A DNA stretch of 64,000 nucleotides from DATMFV01 sp035555975 (lineage in GTDB: Bacteria > Verrucomicrobiota > Verrucomicrobiia > Chthoniobacterales > Chthoniobacteraceae). The stretch is taken from positions 24,652-88,651 of the forward strand of contig DATMFV010000008.1 in the NCBI GenBank assembly GCA_035555975.1, in the 5' to 3' direction. Under the pieces are notes generated by a model. It was given only the letters and a program-made list of their open reading frames with translations. It was not told where the DNA came from and searched no databases. The translations under genes were made by a program, and so were the position numbers. This document shows, piece by piece, positions 52,558 through 61,385 of this stretch; positions within the stretch are counted from its first letter, which is position 1; every line of letters starts with the position of its first letter.

Positions 52558-53708
52558 CGCATATCATTTCCAGCCTGCATACCGGTGGAGCGGAGACAAT
52601 GCTCCTGCGTCTCTTGCGCAGGATGAACCGCTCGTGTTTTCAGCCGGTGGTGGTCTCGCTGGTTCGCGGCGGCTCCCTGGAAGCCGAAATCGGCGCACTG
52701 GGCATTCCCCTCTATCATGCCGGGATGCAACAGGGAAGGCTCTCGGTATCAGGCTTTGCACGGATTGTCAGCGTTCTCAGGAAGGAAAAGCCCGACCTCG
52801 TTCAGGGGTGGATGGTCCACGGAAACCTCGCTGCACAGGCGGCGAGCCTGCTGGTGTCGCCGCAGCCCCGGCTCTATTGGGCGATTCACCATTCGCTGGA
52901 CTCGTTCCGGCGCGAGAAGCCGTTGACGGCCTCTCTGATCAGGCTCTCATCCTTTCTGTCGCGCTATCCTGAAAAGATTGTCTATGTTTCCCACGTGAGC
53001 CGGGAACAGCATGAGCGGATCGGCTTCCGTCCGGGGCACGGCGTGGTCATCCCGAACGGGATCAACCCCGATCTCTTTGTGCCGCGGGAGGCGCACCGGA
53101 CCTCCCTGCGGGAGGAACTCGGCCTTCCCGCCGATGCGCTGCTTATCGGCCTGATCGGTCGTTTCCATCCGCAGAAAAACCATGCCGGTTTTCTGGAAGC
53201 CATGAAGAAAGTGGTCGCCCTCCATCCAGAGGCAAGGGTCATCTTTGCCGGGAGCGAAATGGAGGCGGATAACGAAGAGGTCTTGGTACTGGTTCGCGCG
53301 AGCGGACTTGACAAGGCGGTCTTTCTATTGGGCGAACGGCGGGATATGGAAAGAATCAATGCAGCGCTTGATATTGCGGTATCGGCTTCATCATTTGGGG
53401 AGGCGCATTCCCTCGCCATTGGGGAAGCCATGGCATGTGCGGTCCCGTGCGTGGTCACCAATGTCGGAGACAACGGCCTGCTCGTCGGCGATACAGGCAT
53501 CGTGGTCGCTCCCAACGACACGGAAGGATTGACCCGGGGATGCCTTTCGCTGATCCGGCTCGGCAGCGCCGGTCGGCAGGCGCTCGGCGCACGGGCGCGG
53601 GAACGGATCACGGGTCACTTCTCCCTCTCAAAGGCCGTCAGCAACTACGAAAACCTCTATTCAACGTCCCTGTCAGGAAAGGAAGGCAACGGGTTATGTG
53701 TGGCATAG
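52545..53708 (+). CDS. GT4 glycosyltransferase
   Basis: Transferase of 387 aa. The GTG at 52545 is the chosen start because the GT4 N-terminus (PKIAHIISSLHTGGAETMLLRLL) begins there; the longer frame upstream lies inside the previous gene. Motifs VVIPNGINPDLF, LIGLIGRFHPQKNHAGFLEA and SSFGEAHSLAIGEAMAC are present. It overlaps the previous gene by 13 bp and the following AsnB-like gene by 13 bp. Confidence 0.89.
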   Translation: MPKIAHIISSLHTGGAETMLLRLLRRMNRSCFQPVVVSLVRGGSLEAEIGALGIPLYHAGMQQGRLSVSGFARIVSVLRKEKPDLVQGWMVHGNLAAQAASLLVSPQPRLYWAIHHSLDSFRREKPLTASLIRLSSFLSRYPEKIVYVSHVSREQHERIGFRPGHGVVIPNGINPDLFVPREAHRTSLREELGLPADALLIGLIGRFHPQKNHAGFLEAMKKVVALHPEARVIFAGSEMEADNEEVLVLVRASGLDKAVFLLGERRDMERINAALDIAVSASSFGEAHSLAIGEAMACAVPCVVTNVGDNGLLVGDTGIVVAPNDTEGLTRGCLSLIRLGSAGRQALGARARERITGHFSLSKAVSNYENLYSTSLSGKEGNGLCVA

Positions 53709-55594
53709 CGGGATTATGGCTAAAACGGTGGCTACCCGGTGCGGCCTTGTCGGAACAGGCGCAAAGGATGGCGTCCGTCCTCACGCATCGCGGGCCGGAT
53801 GACGCCGGTGCCTGGATCGACGAAGGCGCGGCCGTCGGCATGGGTTTCCGCCGCCTCGCCGTGCTCGACCTCTCCTCTGCCGGCCGACAGCCGATGCGAT
53901 CCCACTCCGGGCGCTATGTCATCACCTTCAACGGCGAGGTCTACAACTTCCGGGAGCTGCGGGCGCAGCTCGAGGGCTCGGGATGCCGCTTCCGGGGTAA
54001 CTCCGATACGGAGGTGGTCCTTGAAGCCATCGAGGCGTGGGGGTTGAGGACGGCCGTCGGGCGTTTCATCGGAATGTACGCCTTTGCAGTCTGGGATCGC
54101 CGCAAATGCAGGCTTTCCCTGGTGCGCGATCGTCTCGGCATCAAACCGCTCTACTATGGATGGAGCGGCGAAGCGTTCCTGTGGGGTTCAGAACTCAAGG
54201 CCCTGAAGGCGCACCCTTCGTTCTGCGGAGCCATAGACCGAAACGCCCTTTGCCTGTTCCTGCGGCATAGCGCCGTGCCCGCGCCGTATTCCATCTACCA
54301 GGGAGTTCGCAAGCTTCCCCCCGGCTCTCTTTTGACCATCGAAGCTCCCGACCCTGCGGCGGTGCAACAGGTCCCGGAAATCTACTGGTCGGCACGCTCC
54401 GTGGTGCAGGCGGGAGCGCGTGATGAGTTTCCAGGGAGCGCGGGAGAGGCGGCCGACCGGCTCGACGCGCTACTCAATAAAGTGGTCTGCCAGCGGATGG
54501 TCGCCAATGTACCGGTCGGCGCGTTTCTATCAGGAGGGATTGATTCCTCGCTGGTGGTGGCCCTGATGCAACGGCATGCCGCGCGCCGGGTAAAGACCTT
54601 CAGCATCGGGTTTGATGAAACCGGCTATAACGAAGCCCCGGAGGCGCACGAGGTCGCGCTTCATCTTGGCACCGATCACCATGAACTCTATGTGACACCG
54701 GAACAGGCGCGGGAAATGATCCCCCTGCTTCCCGAAATCTTCGACGAGCCCTTCTCCGATTCATCGCAGATACCGACCTGCCTGGTTTCGCGTCTGGCAC
54801 GCGGGCAGGTGACCGTCAGCCTCTCCGGGGATGGCGGCGACGAGTTGTTCGCAGGCTACCCCCGCTACCTGACGACGGCGGGCATTCTGAAGGCAACGGG
54901 CTGGATGCCGGTCGTCTTGCGGCGAAGCCTCGCCGGTCGGTTGCCCGGCGTGCGGGGGAAGGTCTGGCGTGAACTGCTTGGCTACCGTTCTGCAGAGGCC
55001 CTCTACTTCCGCATGGTTTCGCACTGGAAACATCCGTCGGAAGTCGTGATCGGCGGGAGCGAGCCGCCGACAACACTCTCCACCCTACAGGAAACGCCCG
55101 GCGAATTTGACCTGACCCGCCAGATGATGTTCGCCGACCTCGCAGGGTATCTGGCAGACGATATTCTCGTCAAGGTGGACCGCGCGAGCATGGCATATGG
55201 CCTTGAGGCGCGCGTGCCGCTGCTTGACCACCGGGTCGTCGCCTTCGCCGCGAGCATCCCTGCCTCCATGAAGATCCGGCAGGGCCGGGGGAAATGGCTG
55301 CTTCGCCAGGTGCTCAACAGGTATGTCCCCCCAGGCCTGACGGAGCGGCCGAAGATGGGCTTCGGCGTCCCAATCGGAAAGTGGCTGCGCGGACCGTTGC
55401 GTGACTGGGCCGAAGAACTCCTCGCAGAGCACCGCCTGCAACAGGAAGGTTATTTTCATCCTCAACCAATCCGGAGAATCTGGACCGAACACCTCAACAG
55501 CACCCGCGACTGGCAATACTATCTGTGGGACATTCTGATGTTCCAGGCGTGGCTTGAGGCCCAAGGGAATCCCCCGATGGCCCCTACGGTTTAA
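53696..55594 (+). CDS. asparagine synthetase-like amidotransferase, copy 1
   Basis: Glutamine-dependent amidotransferase of 632 aa. Catalytic Cys2 (MCGIAGLW), the GATase domain (LTHRGPDDAGAW, NGEVYNFRELR) and the synthetase domain (VGAFLSGGIDSSLVVALM, VSLSGDGGDELFAGYPRY) are all present. ATG 53696 starts at the MCGI motif. Exosortase-linked clusters carry such enzymes, thought to amidate a uronic-acid-type sugar in the polymer. It is one of two tandem copies that are clearly different from each other. Confidence 0.9.
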   Translation: MCGIAGLWLKRWLPGAALSEQAQRMASVLTHRGPDDAGAWIDEGAAVGMGFRRLAVLDLSSAGRQPMRSHSGRYVITFNGEVYNFRELRAQLEGSGCRFRGNSDTEVVLEAIEAWGLRTAVGRFIGMYAFAVWDRRKCRLSLVRDRLGIKPLYYGWSGEAFLWGSELKALKAHPSFCGAIDRNALCLFLRHSAVPAPYSIYQGVRKLPPGSLLTIEAPDPAAVQQVPEIYWSARSVVQAGARDEFPGSAGEAADRLDALLNKVVCQRMVANVPVGAFLSGGIDSSLVVALMQRHAARRVKTFSIGFDETGYNEAPEAHEVALHLGTDHHELYVTPEQAREMIPLLPEIFDEPFSDSSQIPTCLVSRLARGQVTVSLSGDGGDELFAGYPRYLTTAGILKATGWMPVVLRRSLAGRLPGVRGKVWRELLGYRSAEALYFRMVSHWKHPSEVVIGGSEPPTTLSTLQETPGEFDLTRQMMFADLAGYLADDILVKVDRASMAYGLEARVPLLDHRVVAFAASIPASMKIRQGRGKWLLRQVLNRYVPPGLTERPKMGFGVPIGKWLRGPLRDWAEELLAEHRLQQEGYFHPQPIRRIWTEHLNSTRDWQYYLWDILMFQAWLEAQGNPPMAPTV

Positions 55595-55599
55595 TCGTT

Positions 55600-57501
55600 A
55601 TGTGTGGAATCTACGGCGAACTGGCATTATCCGGAAAGGCGCGCGACCTCGATCGCCGGGGACAGCGGGGGACGGACCTCCTCAGACACCGCGGACCGGA
55701 TGAGCGAGGCACAATGGTCAACGGAAAGGTCTTCCTAGGGATGCGCCGCCTGAGCATCATTGACCTGGAGGGCGGCAGCCAGCCGATCCGGAACGAAGAC
55801 GGGACGCGCTGCCTGGTCTACAATGGGGAACTCTACAACTTCAGGGCGCTGCGGGAAGAGCTGACCGCAAAAGGCTACCCCTTTCGCAGCCGGGGAGACT
55901 CCGAAGTCGTGCTGCGCGCCTATGAAGCGTGGGGTCCCGCCGCGCTGACACGGTTCAACGGCATGTTTGCCCTCGCCATCTGGGACTCCAAAGAGGGCCG
56001 CCTGTTCCTTGCCCGGGACCGCATTGGGGAAAAACCGCTCTACTACTTCAAGGATGCGGAACGATTCATCTTTGCCTCCGAAATCAAGGCAATCCTGAGC
56101 AATCCCGATGTACCGCGCCGTGTCAACCCGCGAGGGCTGATCAACTTTCTGGCTCGCGGACGATCCGCCGCACCCGAGACCATCTATCAGTCGATCTACA
56201 AGCTCCTGCCCGGGCACTGGCTCTCCGTCAGCGATCGCGGGATCACGCTATCAAGGTATTGGGATGTGGGAGATGATCCCTACCTTCCCGCTGACAGGGT
56301 GGGCAACGACGAGGAACTGGCGCGGGAGATCCTGGCGCTTCTCGATGACTCGGTGAAGTTGAGAATGACGGCCGACGTGCCGGTCGGCGCGTTCCTGAGC
56401 GGCGGGGTGGACTCCAGTGCGGTTGTCGCCCTCATGCAGCGGCATGCCAGCGGGTCGTTGAAGACCTTTTCGGCCGGGTTTAAAATCGGCGGGGAATATA
56501 ACGAACTCTCCGATGCGCGCCGGGTGGCGGCGGCGTTCGGAACGGAGCACCATGAAGTCAACCTCGGGCATTGCGACCTCGTCAAAACCTTGCGAACGCT
56601 CGTCTACCATTATGACGAACCCTTTGGCGATCCCGCCGGCTTTCCGCTTTACCTGTTGAGCCGGTTTGCGGGAGAACATGTCAAGGTAGTGCTTGCCGGC
56701 GATGGTGGCGACGAACTTTTCGGGGGTTACCGGCGGTATGCCATGGACCGGCTCGCGGCGCACTACCAGCGGCTTCCCACCGGGCTTTCCCTCGGAATCC
56801 TCGCCGCCGTTGCGAATCGCCTGCCGAGATGCCGTCGCCTGAAGCGCACGCTTAATACCCTGCCGCTAACGAATCCGGCCCGGCGTTACGCCGCGTGGCT
56901 GACCATCTTCACTCCCGAAATGCGCGCCGAACTGCTTCAGGACGATCTGTTCGCCTGCGTGGCCGACTATGACGCCGCCTGGCCGTATATCGATTACTAC
57001 CCAGCCCTGAAAGGTGAAGCGGCGGACCACCTGAACCGGTTGATGTATATTGACTTGAAGACATTGCTGGTCGATGCCTACCTCGAGAAGACCGACAAGG
57101 CCACCATGGCGTGCGGCATTGAGGCGCGGCTCCCGTTGCTCGATCCCCGGCTGGTGGAACTCGCCTTCCAGATCCCGGGACGCTTCAAGATCCGCGGCAT
57201 GGCGACCAAGTGGATCTTCAAAAAGGCTGTCGGCGGCCTGGTCGACCCGAAGATCGTGCAAAAGCGCAAACACGGGTTCTCGGTTCCGCTCGATCCATGG
57301 TTTCGCGGTCATCTCAAGCAGTTCGCCTTCGATGTCCTGCTGGATGGTCGCACCCGTCGGCGCGGCTATTTCAACCCCGCCTTTGTCGAAAAACTTTGGC
57401 GCGAACACGCCGAACGCCGTCACGTCTGGGATATGCAACTCTGGCTGCTGATGAACTTCGAGCTATGGCACAGAATCTATATGGACGGGGAAACCGTCTG
57501 A
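55600..57501 (+). CDS. asparagine synthetase-like amidotransferase, copy 2
   Basis: Amidotransferase of 633 aa with Cys2 (MCGIYGEL), LRHRGPDERGTMV, VGAFLSGGVDSSAVVALM and VVLAGDGGDELFGGYRRY, a complete set of AsnB motifs. It follows copy 1 by 5 bp. The two copies differ at most positions outside motifs, so they probably amidate two different carboxyl groups, or one makes free asparagine. Cellular asparagine synthesis is possible but less likely here. Confidence 0.9.
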   Translation: MCGIYGELALSGKARDLDRRGQRGTDLLRHRGPDERGTMVNGKVFLGMRRLSIIDLEGGSQPIRNEDGTRCLVYNGELYNFRALREELTAKGYPFRSRGDSEVVLRAYEAWGPAALTRFNGMFALAIWDSKEGRLFLARDRIGEKPLYYFKDAERFIFASEIKAILSNPDVPRRVNPRGLINFLARGRSAAPETIYQSIYKLLPGHWLSVSDRGITLSRYWDVGDDPYLPADRVGNDEELAREILALLDDSVKLRMTADVPVGAFLSGGVDSSAVVALMQRHASGSLKTFSAGFKIGGEYNELSDARRVAAAFGTEHHEVNLGHCDLVKTLRTLVYHYDEPFGDPAGFPLYLLSRFAGEHVKVVLAGDGGDELFGGYRRYAMDRLAAHYQRLPTGLSLGILAAVANRLPRCRRLKRTLNTLPLTNPARRYAAWLTIFTPEMRAELLQDDLFACVADYDAAWPYIDYYPALKGEAADHLNRLMYIDLKTLLVDAYLEKTDKATMACGIEARLPLLDPRLVELAFQIPGRFKIRGMATKWIFKKAVGGLVDPKIVQKRKHGFSVPLDPWFRGHLKQFAFDVLLDGRTRRRGYFNPAFVEKLWREHAERRHVWDMQLWLLMNFELWHRIYMDGETV

Positions 57502-57512
57502 CTCCTACCGGA

Positions 57513-58709
57513 ATGTCAAAGATCGCACATATCACCACCATCGACGCCTCCCTGCGATTCCTTCTTCTCAACCAGATGTTGAGCCTGCGAAAGGAAGGCT
57601 ATAGCGTGACCGGGATCTCGCTGCCGGGAGGAGACGTGCCCGCGATCGAGCACGCGGGGATTCGACACATTCCGGTGAACATGACGCGCAACTTCACTCC
57701 GCTGGCCGACCTGGTTTCGCTATGGCAGCTCTATAAAGTCTTTCGCAGGGAGCGGTTTACCATTGTCCATACCCACACGCCGAAGGCGGGCCTGTTGGGA
57801 CAGCTTGCCGCCAGGCTGGCAGGGGTTCCGCTGGTCGTCAATACCTTGCACGGGCTCTACTTTCACGAGCATATGTCGGCGGGCTGGCGATACTTCTACA
57901 TTGCAATGGAAAAGGTTGCGGCGCAGTGCTCGGACCGCATCCTTTCGCAAAACAGGGAAGATATCCAAACCGTCCTGAGGGAAGGAATCTGCAAGCCGGA
58001 GAAAATTCTCCTGCTCGGCAACGGGATCAATATTGATCAGTTTGACCCGGCGCGAGTGAAGGACGAGGAGATGGAGCTTGTCAGGAAAAAGTATCACATC
58101 CCGGCCTCTGCACCGGTGGTTGGCTTTGTCGGGAGGCTGTCGGGGAAAAGGAAGGGTTTTCTTGATTTCCTCGCCGCCGCAAGGGAGCTTGCGCGGCGGC
58201 TCCCGGAAGCCTGTTTTCTGGTGGTCGGGGAGCCGGACAAGGGCAAGCCCGATGCCGTGGATGCCTCCATAGCGAAAGAGTACGGCATTGCGGACCGCTG
58301 TCTCTTCACCGGGCACATCCCTAACGCCGATCTGCCGCCCATCTACAAAATCATGAACGTCCTTGCCCTGCCTTCGCTGTTTGAGGGGCTTCCGAGGGTC
58401 GTGATGGAAGCGTCGGCCATGGGCATCCCGGCGGTCGTCACCAACGTAAAGGGAAACCGGGAGGCGGTGGAGGCCGAACGAAACGGGCTCCTGGTCCCGT
58501 TGGGGGACGCCCGGGCGCTCGCCGCGGCGATGGAGCGAATCCTCTCCCAGCCGGAACTGGCAAAACGAATGAGCCTTGAGTGCCGACGGATCGCCCTGGA
58601 ACGTTTCGATGAGGAACGGGTGTTTGAGACCATCAAGACGGAATACCTTGCCTTGCTGCAAGGACGGCGTACCCCGGAGCAGCAGGGAGAGAGGGCGTTC
58701 AACCGCTGA
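57513..58709 (+). CDS. GT4 glycosyltransferase (PglA/WbpU-like)
   Basis: Transferase of 398 aa. ATG 57513 gives MSKIAHITTIDASLRFLL, with the acceptor-side motif TIVHTHTPKAGLLGQLAAR, then VVNTLHGLYFHEH, VGFVGRLSGKRKGFLDFL, and PSLFEGLPRVVMEASAMG. The HTHTPKAG motif is common in enzymes that add the second sugar to a lipid-linked first sugar, which fits the PglC-like initiator upstream. A mobile element follows its end. Confidence 0.9.
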   Translation: MSKIAHITTIDASLRFLLLNQMLSLRKEGYSVTGISLPGGDVPAIEHAGIRHIPVNMTRNFTPLADLVSLWQLYKVFRRERFTIVHTHTPKAGLLGQLAARLAGVPLVVNTLHGLYFHEHMSAGWRYFYIAMEKVAAQCSDRILSQNREDIQTVLREGICKPEKILLLGNGINIDQFDPARVKDEEMELVRKKYHIPASAPVVGFVGRLSGKRKGFLDFLAAARELARRLPEACFLVVGEPDKGKPDAVDASIAKEYGIADRCLFTGHIPNADLPPIYKIMNVLALPSLFEGLPRVVMEASAMGIPAVVTNVKGNREAVEAERNGLLVPLGDARALAAAMERILSQPELAKRMSLECRRIALERFDEERVFETIKTEYLALLQGRRTPEQQGERAFNR

Positions 58710-58770
58710 CAGAATAAAGAATCAGATGAACTACGCCCGCAGGCGGCACCGCCGCCGATTTCTCCTGTCA

Positions 58771-58934
58771 GAGGCTGTGAAAAAATGATTTTAATGGCCT
58801 CGGAGCCCCTATTTTTAGCCTATAACGAAATTCTGACGACCGCCTGTATACAGGGAATACAGAAGGAAGGAGGAATGCAGTTAGAGGCAAAAAGAGGTGC
58901 TCCATGGCCGTTGAAGGACTTTTTTCACAGCCTC
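58771..58934 (+). mobile_element. MITE-like element, copy 3 (164 bp, TCA duplication)
   Basis: Same length and orientation as copy 1, with about nine base differences. It is flanked by TCA at 58768-58770 and TCA at 58935-58937. It lies between the transferase and the decarboxylase genes inside the exopolysaccharide operon. One frame is open through it and joins the decarboxylase gene in phase. Confidence 0.85.
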
Positions 58935-58997
58935 TCAGTTCCGATCCATTCCGGAGGCAGTCGCAAGTCATCCCCAACGGTTCACAGAAGGACCCCC

Positions 58998-60275
58998 ATG
59001 ATCTCCAGGATTTCAAGTTCCGTGAACACCGGACAGCCGCATTTGTCGTGGAACGTGTTGAGCCAGCTCGCACGCCGATACGGCGAGAGCTTCTATCTTC
59101 TCAATCTCGAGACCTTCGGGCGCAACTATCGGAATTTCACCCGTTGCTTCCGCTCCCTTTATCCCAACAGCACGATCGCCTATTCCTACAAGACAAACTA
59201 TACGCCGCGACTCTGCCGGGAGGTCAACCTTGCCGGCGGATACGCCGAAGTGGTTTCCGACCTGGAATATCAACTGGCCCTCAAGGTCGGCGTGCCGCCC
59301 GAACGCATCATCTATAACGGGCCGTGCAAGCGTCATGAAGATCTAAAAAAGGCGCTGCTGGCGGGGTCGATCGTCAATCTCGACTCCTTTGCCGAGGTCG
59401 ATGCGGTGGAGGCGGTAGCCCGGAGTGCGCCGCGCACTACGTTGCGGATCGGCATCCGGTGCAATTTTCCCATCGAAGGGGAAAAGCGCTCACGTTTCGG
59501 CTTTGATGTTGCTGAAGGAGACCCCGACCTCGTGGTCCACCGCCTCCGAAAACTTCCCGACTGCGAACTCGTCGGTCTTCACTGCCACTTTTCCACCGGC
59601 AGAAAAAGCCTGGAATCGTATCGGATGCGGACTGCCGCAATGCTGGAGCTTTGCCAGCGGCACTTCGGGCCTTCCGGCCCGCGAATGATCGACATCGGCG
59701 GAGGGTTCTTCAGTCCGATGGATGACCGGCTTCAAGCCTTGTTTGGGGTCGCGGCTCCGGGCTTCGGGGAGTATGCGGCGGCGACAGCCTCCCAGGTTGC
59801 CGCCGCCTACCCTTCCCACGGCCCGGAACTGGTCCTCGAACCGGGTTCCGCCCTGGTCGCCAATGCGATGCAGTTTGTGGCGCGGGTGGTCGAAATCAAG
59901 AACATCGGCGCCCGCCGGATGGCGGTGGTTGCCGGAAGCATTCACAACATCAAGCCGACATTGCACAAGAAAAACATGCCCGTCCGGCTCTTCGGCGCTT
60001 GCGAGACTTCCAGCAGCCACCCTCCCGGCAGGGAAATCGACCTCGTTGGCTATACCTGCATGGAACATGATTGCCTTCATGCCGGCTGCACACAGAATGT
60101 CTCCGTGGGCGATTACGCTGTATTTGAGAACGTCGGCGCTTATACGACGGTGATGAAGCCTCCCTTCATACGCCCTTCCCCTCCCATTATAGCCATCGAA
60201 ACAGGCGGCGGAGGCTTCCGATTGGTCAAACATGGGGAAACGTTTGATGAACTCTTCTCCACCTATCTCTTCTAG
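58998..60275 (+). CDS. PLP-dependent decarboxylase (Orn/DAP/Arg group 2)
   Basis: Fold-type III decarboxylase of 425 aa. It has PLP lysine K65 (AYSYKTNYTP), GLHCHFSTG, DIGGGFFSP, LEPGSALVANA, and the active-site Cys/Asp segment GYTCMEHDC. ATG 58998 was chosen because family residues begin soon after; the open frame through the mobile element would add 71 foreign residues. Such decarboxylases occur in exosortase-linked polysaccharide clusters, where the amine product may be attached to the sugar. Substrate not predictable. Confidence 0.87.
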   Translation: MISRISSSVNTGQPHLSWNVLSQLARRYGESFYLLNLETFGRNYRNFTRCFRSLYPNSTIAYSYKTNYTPRLCREVNLAGGYAEVVSDLEYQLALKVGVPPERIIYNGPCKRHEDLKKALLAGSIVNLDSFAEVDAVEAVARSAPRTTLRIGIRCNFPIEGEKRSRFGFDVAEGDPDLVVHRLRKLPDCELVGLHCHFSTGRKSLESYRMRTAAMLELCQRHFGPSGPRMIDIGGGFFSPMDDRLQALFGVAAPGFGEYAAATASQVAAAYPSHGPELVLEPGSALVANAMQFVARVVEIKNIGARRMAVVAGSIHNIKPTLHKKNMPVRLFGACETSSSHPPGREIDLVGYTCMEHDCLHAGCTQNVSVGDYAVFENVGAYTTVMKPPFIRPSPPIIAIETGGGGFRLVKHGETFDELFSTYLF

Positions 60276-60297
60276 CGCCGACAACCACCTTTCTACT

Positions 60298-61329
60298 ATG
60301 AATATTCTTCTGACATGCGCGGGTCGCCGCAATTATCTGGTGCAGTTCTTTGCCGAAGCTCTCGGGAAGGAGGGACACGTCTTTGCGGTCGACTCATGCC
60401 CGAACGCCCCGGCGCTTCAGGAGGCGAGCGCCGGGTTCCTCGTCCCCTCCGTGGATGCTCCCGGCTACGTCGCGCGGCTGGTGGGGATCTGTCGCGACCA
60501 CGGAATTTCCCTGCTGATACCGCTCAATGATCTCGAGCTGCCGTTGCTGAGCGCCCAGCACGAGCGGTTCCGGAACATTGGAACGACCGTGTTGCTCTCC
60601 TCATCCGGCGTCATCAACACCTGTTTTGACAAATGGGAAACGGCGAAATTCCTTGCCCGTTCAGGCATTTCCGGACCGGCAACCTACCTCAACCCTGTGG
60701 ATGCGGAGGAGGCGATCTGCCGGGGAGAGGTGGCGATTCCGTTGATCATGAAACCGAGGTGGGGCTCGGCTTCGATCGGCATCGAGATCATCGAACACCG
60801 GGATGATATCGTTCCCGCCGCCCGGATCGCCCTGAAGCGCATCCGCCGGAGCATCCTGGGCAACGTCAGCCGACAGGACCCGCGCGCATCGCTTCTGTTT
60901 CAGGAACGGCTGCACGGCCAGGAGTATGGGCTTGATGTCGTCAATGACCTCTCCGGGAATTACCTGCATACCTTTGTGCGCCGGAAGCTGGGAATGAGAG
61001 CGGGCGAAACGGATCGGGCCGTCGCCGTCCGAAGCGGGGAACTCGAGGCGTTGGGGAAAGCGATCGGAAAGGCGCTGGGGCATGTCGGGACGCTGGATTG
61101 CGATGTCTTCGATAGCGAGGGAAGGTTGAGCGTCCTTGAGATGAACCCCCGCTTTGGCGGTGGCTACCCCTTCTCTCACATGGCGGGAGCCGATCTTCCC
61201 GCCGCCATCGTCGCGATGGCGAAGGGGGAGCGCCCCGATGTCAGGTCGTTTATCATCAATCCCGACACCGTCGTCAGCAAATGCGACCGCCTGGTGGCGG
61301 TTACGGAGGAGAAGATTTCCCGCTATTAA
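60298..61329 (+). CDS. ATP-grasp ligase (CarB-like)
   Basis: ATP-dependent carboxylate-amine ligase-type protein of 343 aa. The N-terminal pre-ATP-grasp domain reads MNILLTCAGRRNYLVQFF and LIPLNDLELPLLSAQ; the central ATP-grasp domain reads IPLIMKPRWGSASIGIEII and LFQERLHGQEYGLDVVND; the metal-binding end reads VLEMNPRFGGGYPFSHMAGA. ATG 60298 follows the decarboxylase by 22 bp. It may form an amide between a sugar acid and the decarboxylase product (inference). Confidence 0.87.
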   Translation: MNILLTCAGRRNYLVQFFAEALGKEGHVFAVDSCPNAPALQEASAGFLVPSVDAPGYVARLVGICRDHGISLLIPLNDLELPLLSAQHERFRNIGTTVLLSSSGVINTCFDKWETAKFLARSGISGPATYLNPVDAEEAICRGEVAIPLIMKPRWGSASIGIEIIEHRDDIVPAARIALKRIRRSILGNVSRQDPRASLLFQERLHGQEYGLDVVNDLSGNYLHTFVRRKLGMRAGETDRAVAVRSGELEALGKAIGKALGHVGTLDCDVFDSEGRLSVLEMNPRFGGGYPFSHMAGADLPAAIVAMAKGERPDVRSFIINPDTVVSKCDRLVAVTEEKISRY

Positions 61330-61385
61330 GCCCGCCTTCCCCGTTGCCGGCTTGTTTCTTCAAGAAAATACAAAAGGATGACGCC

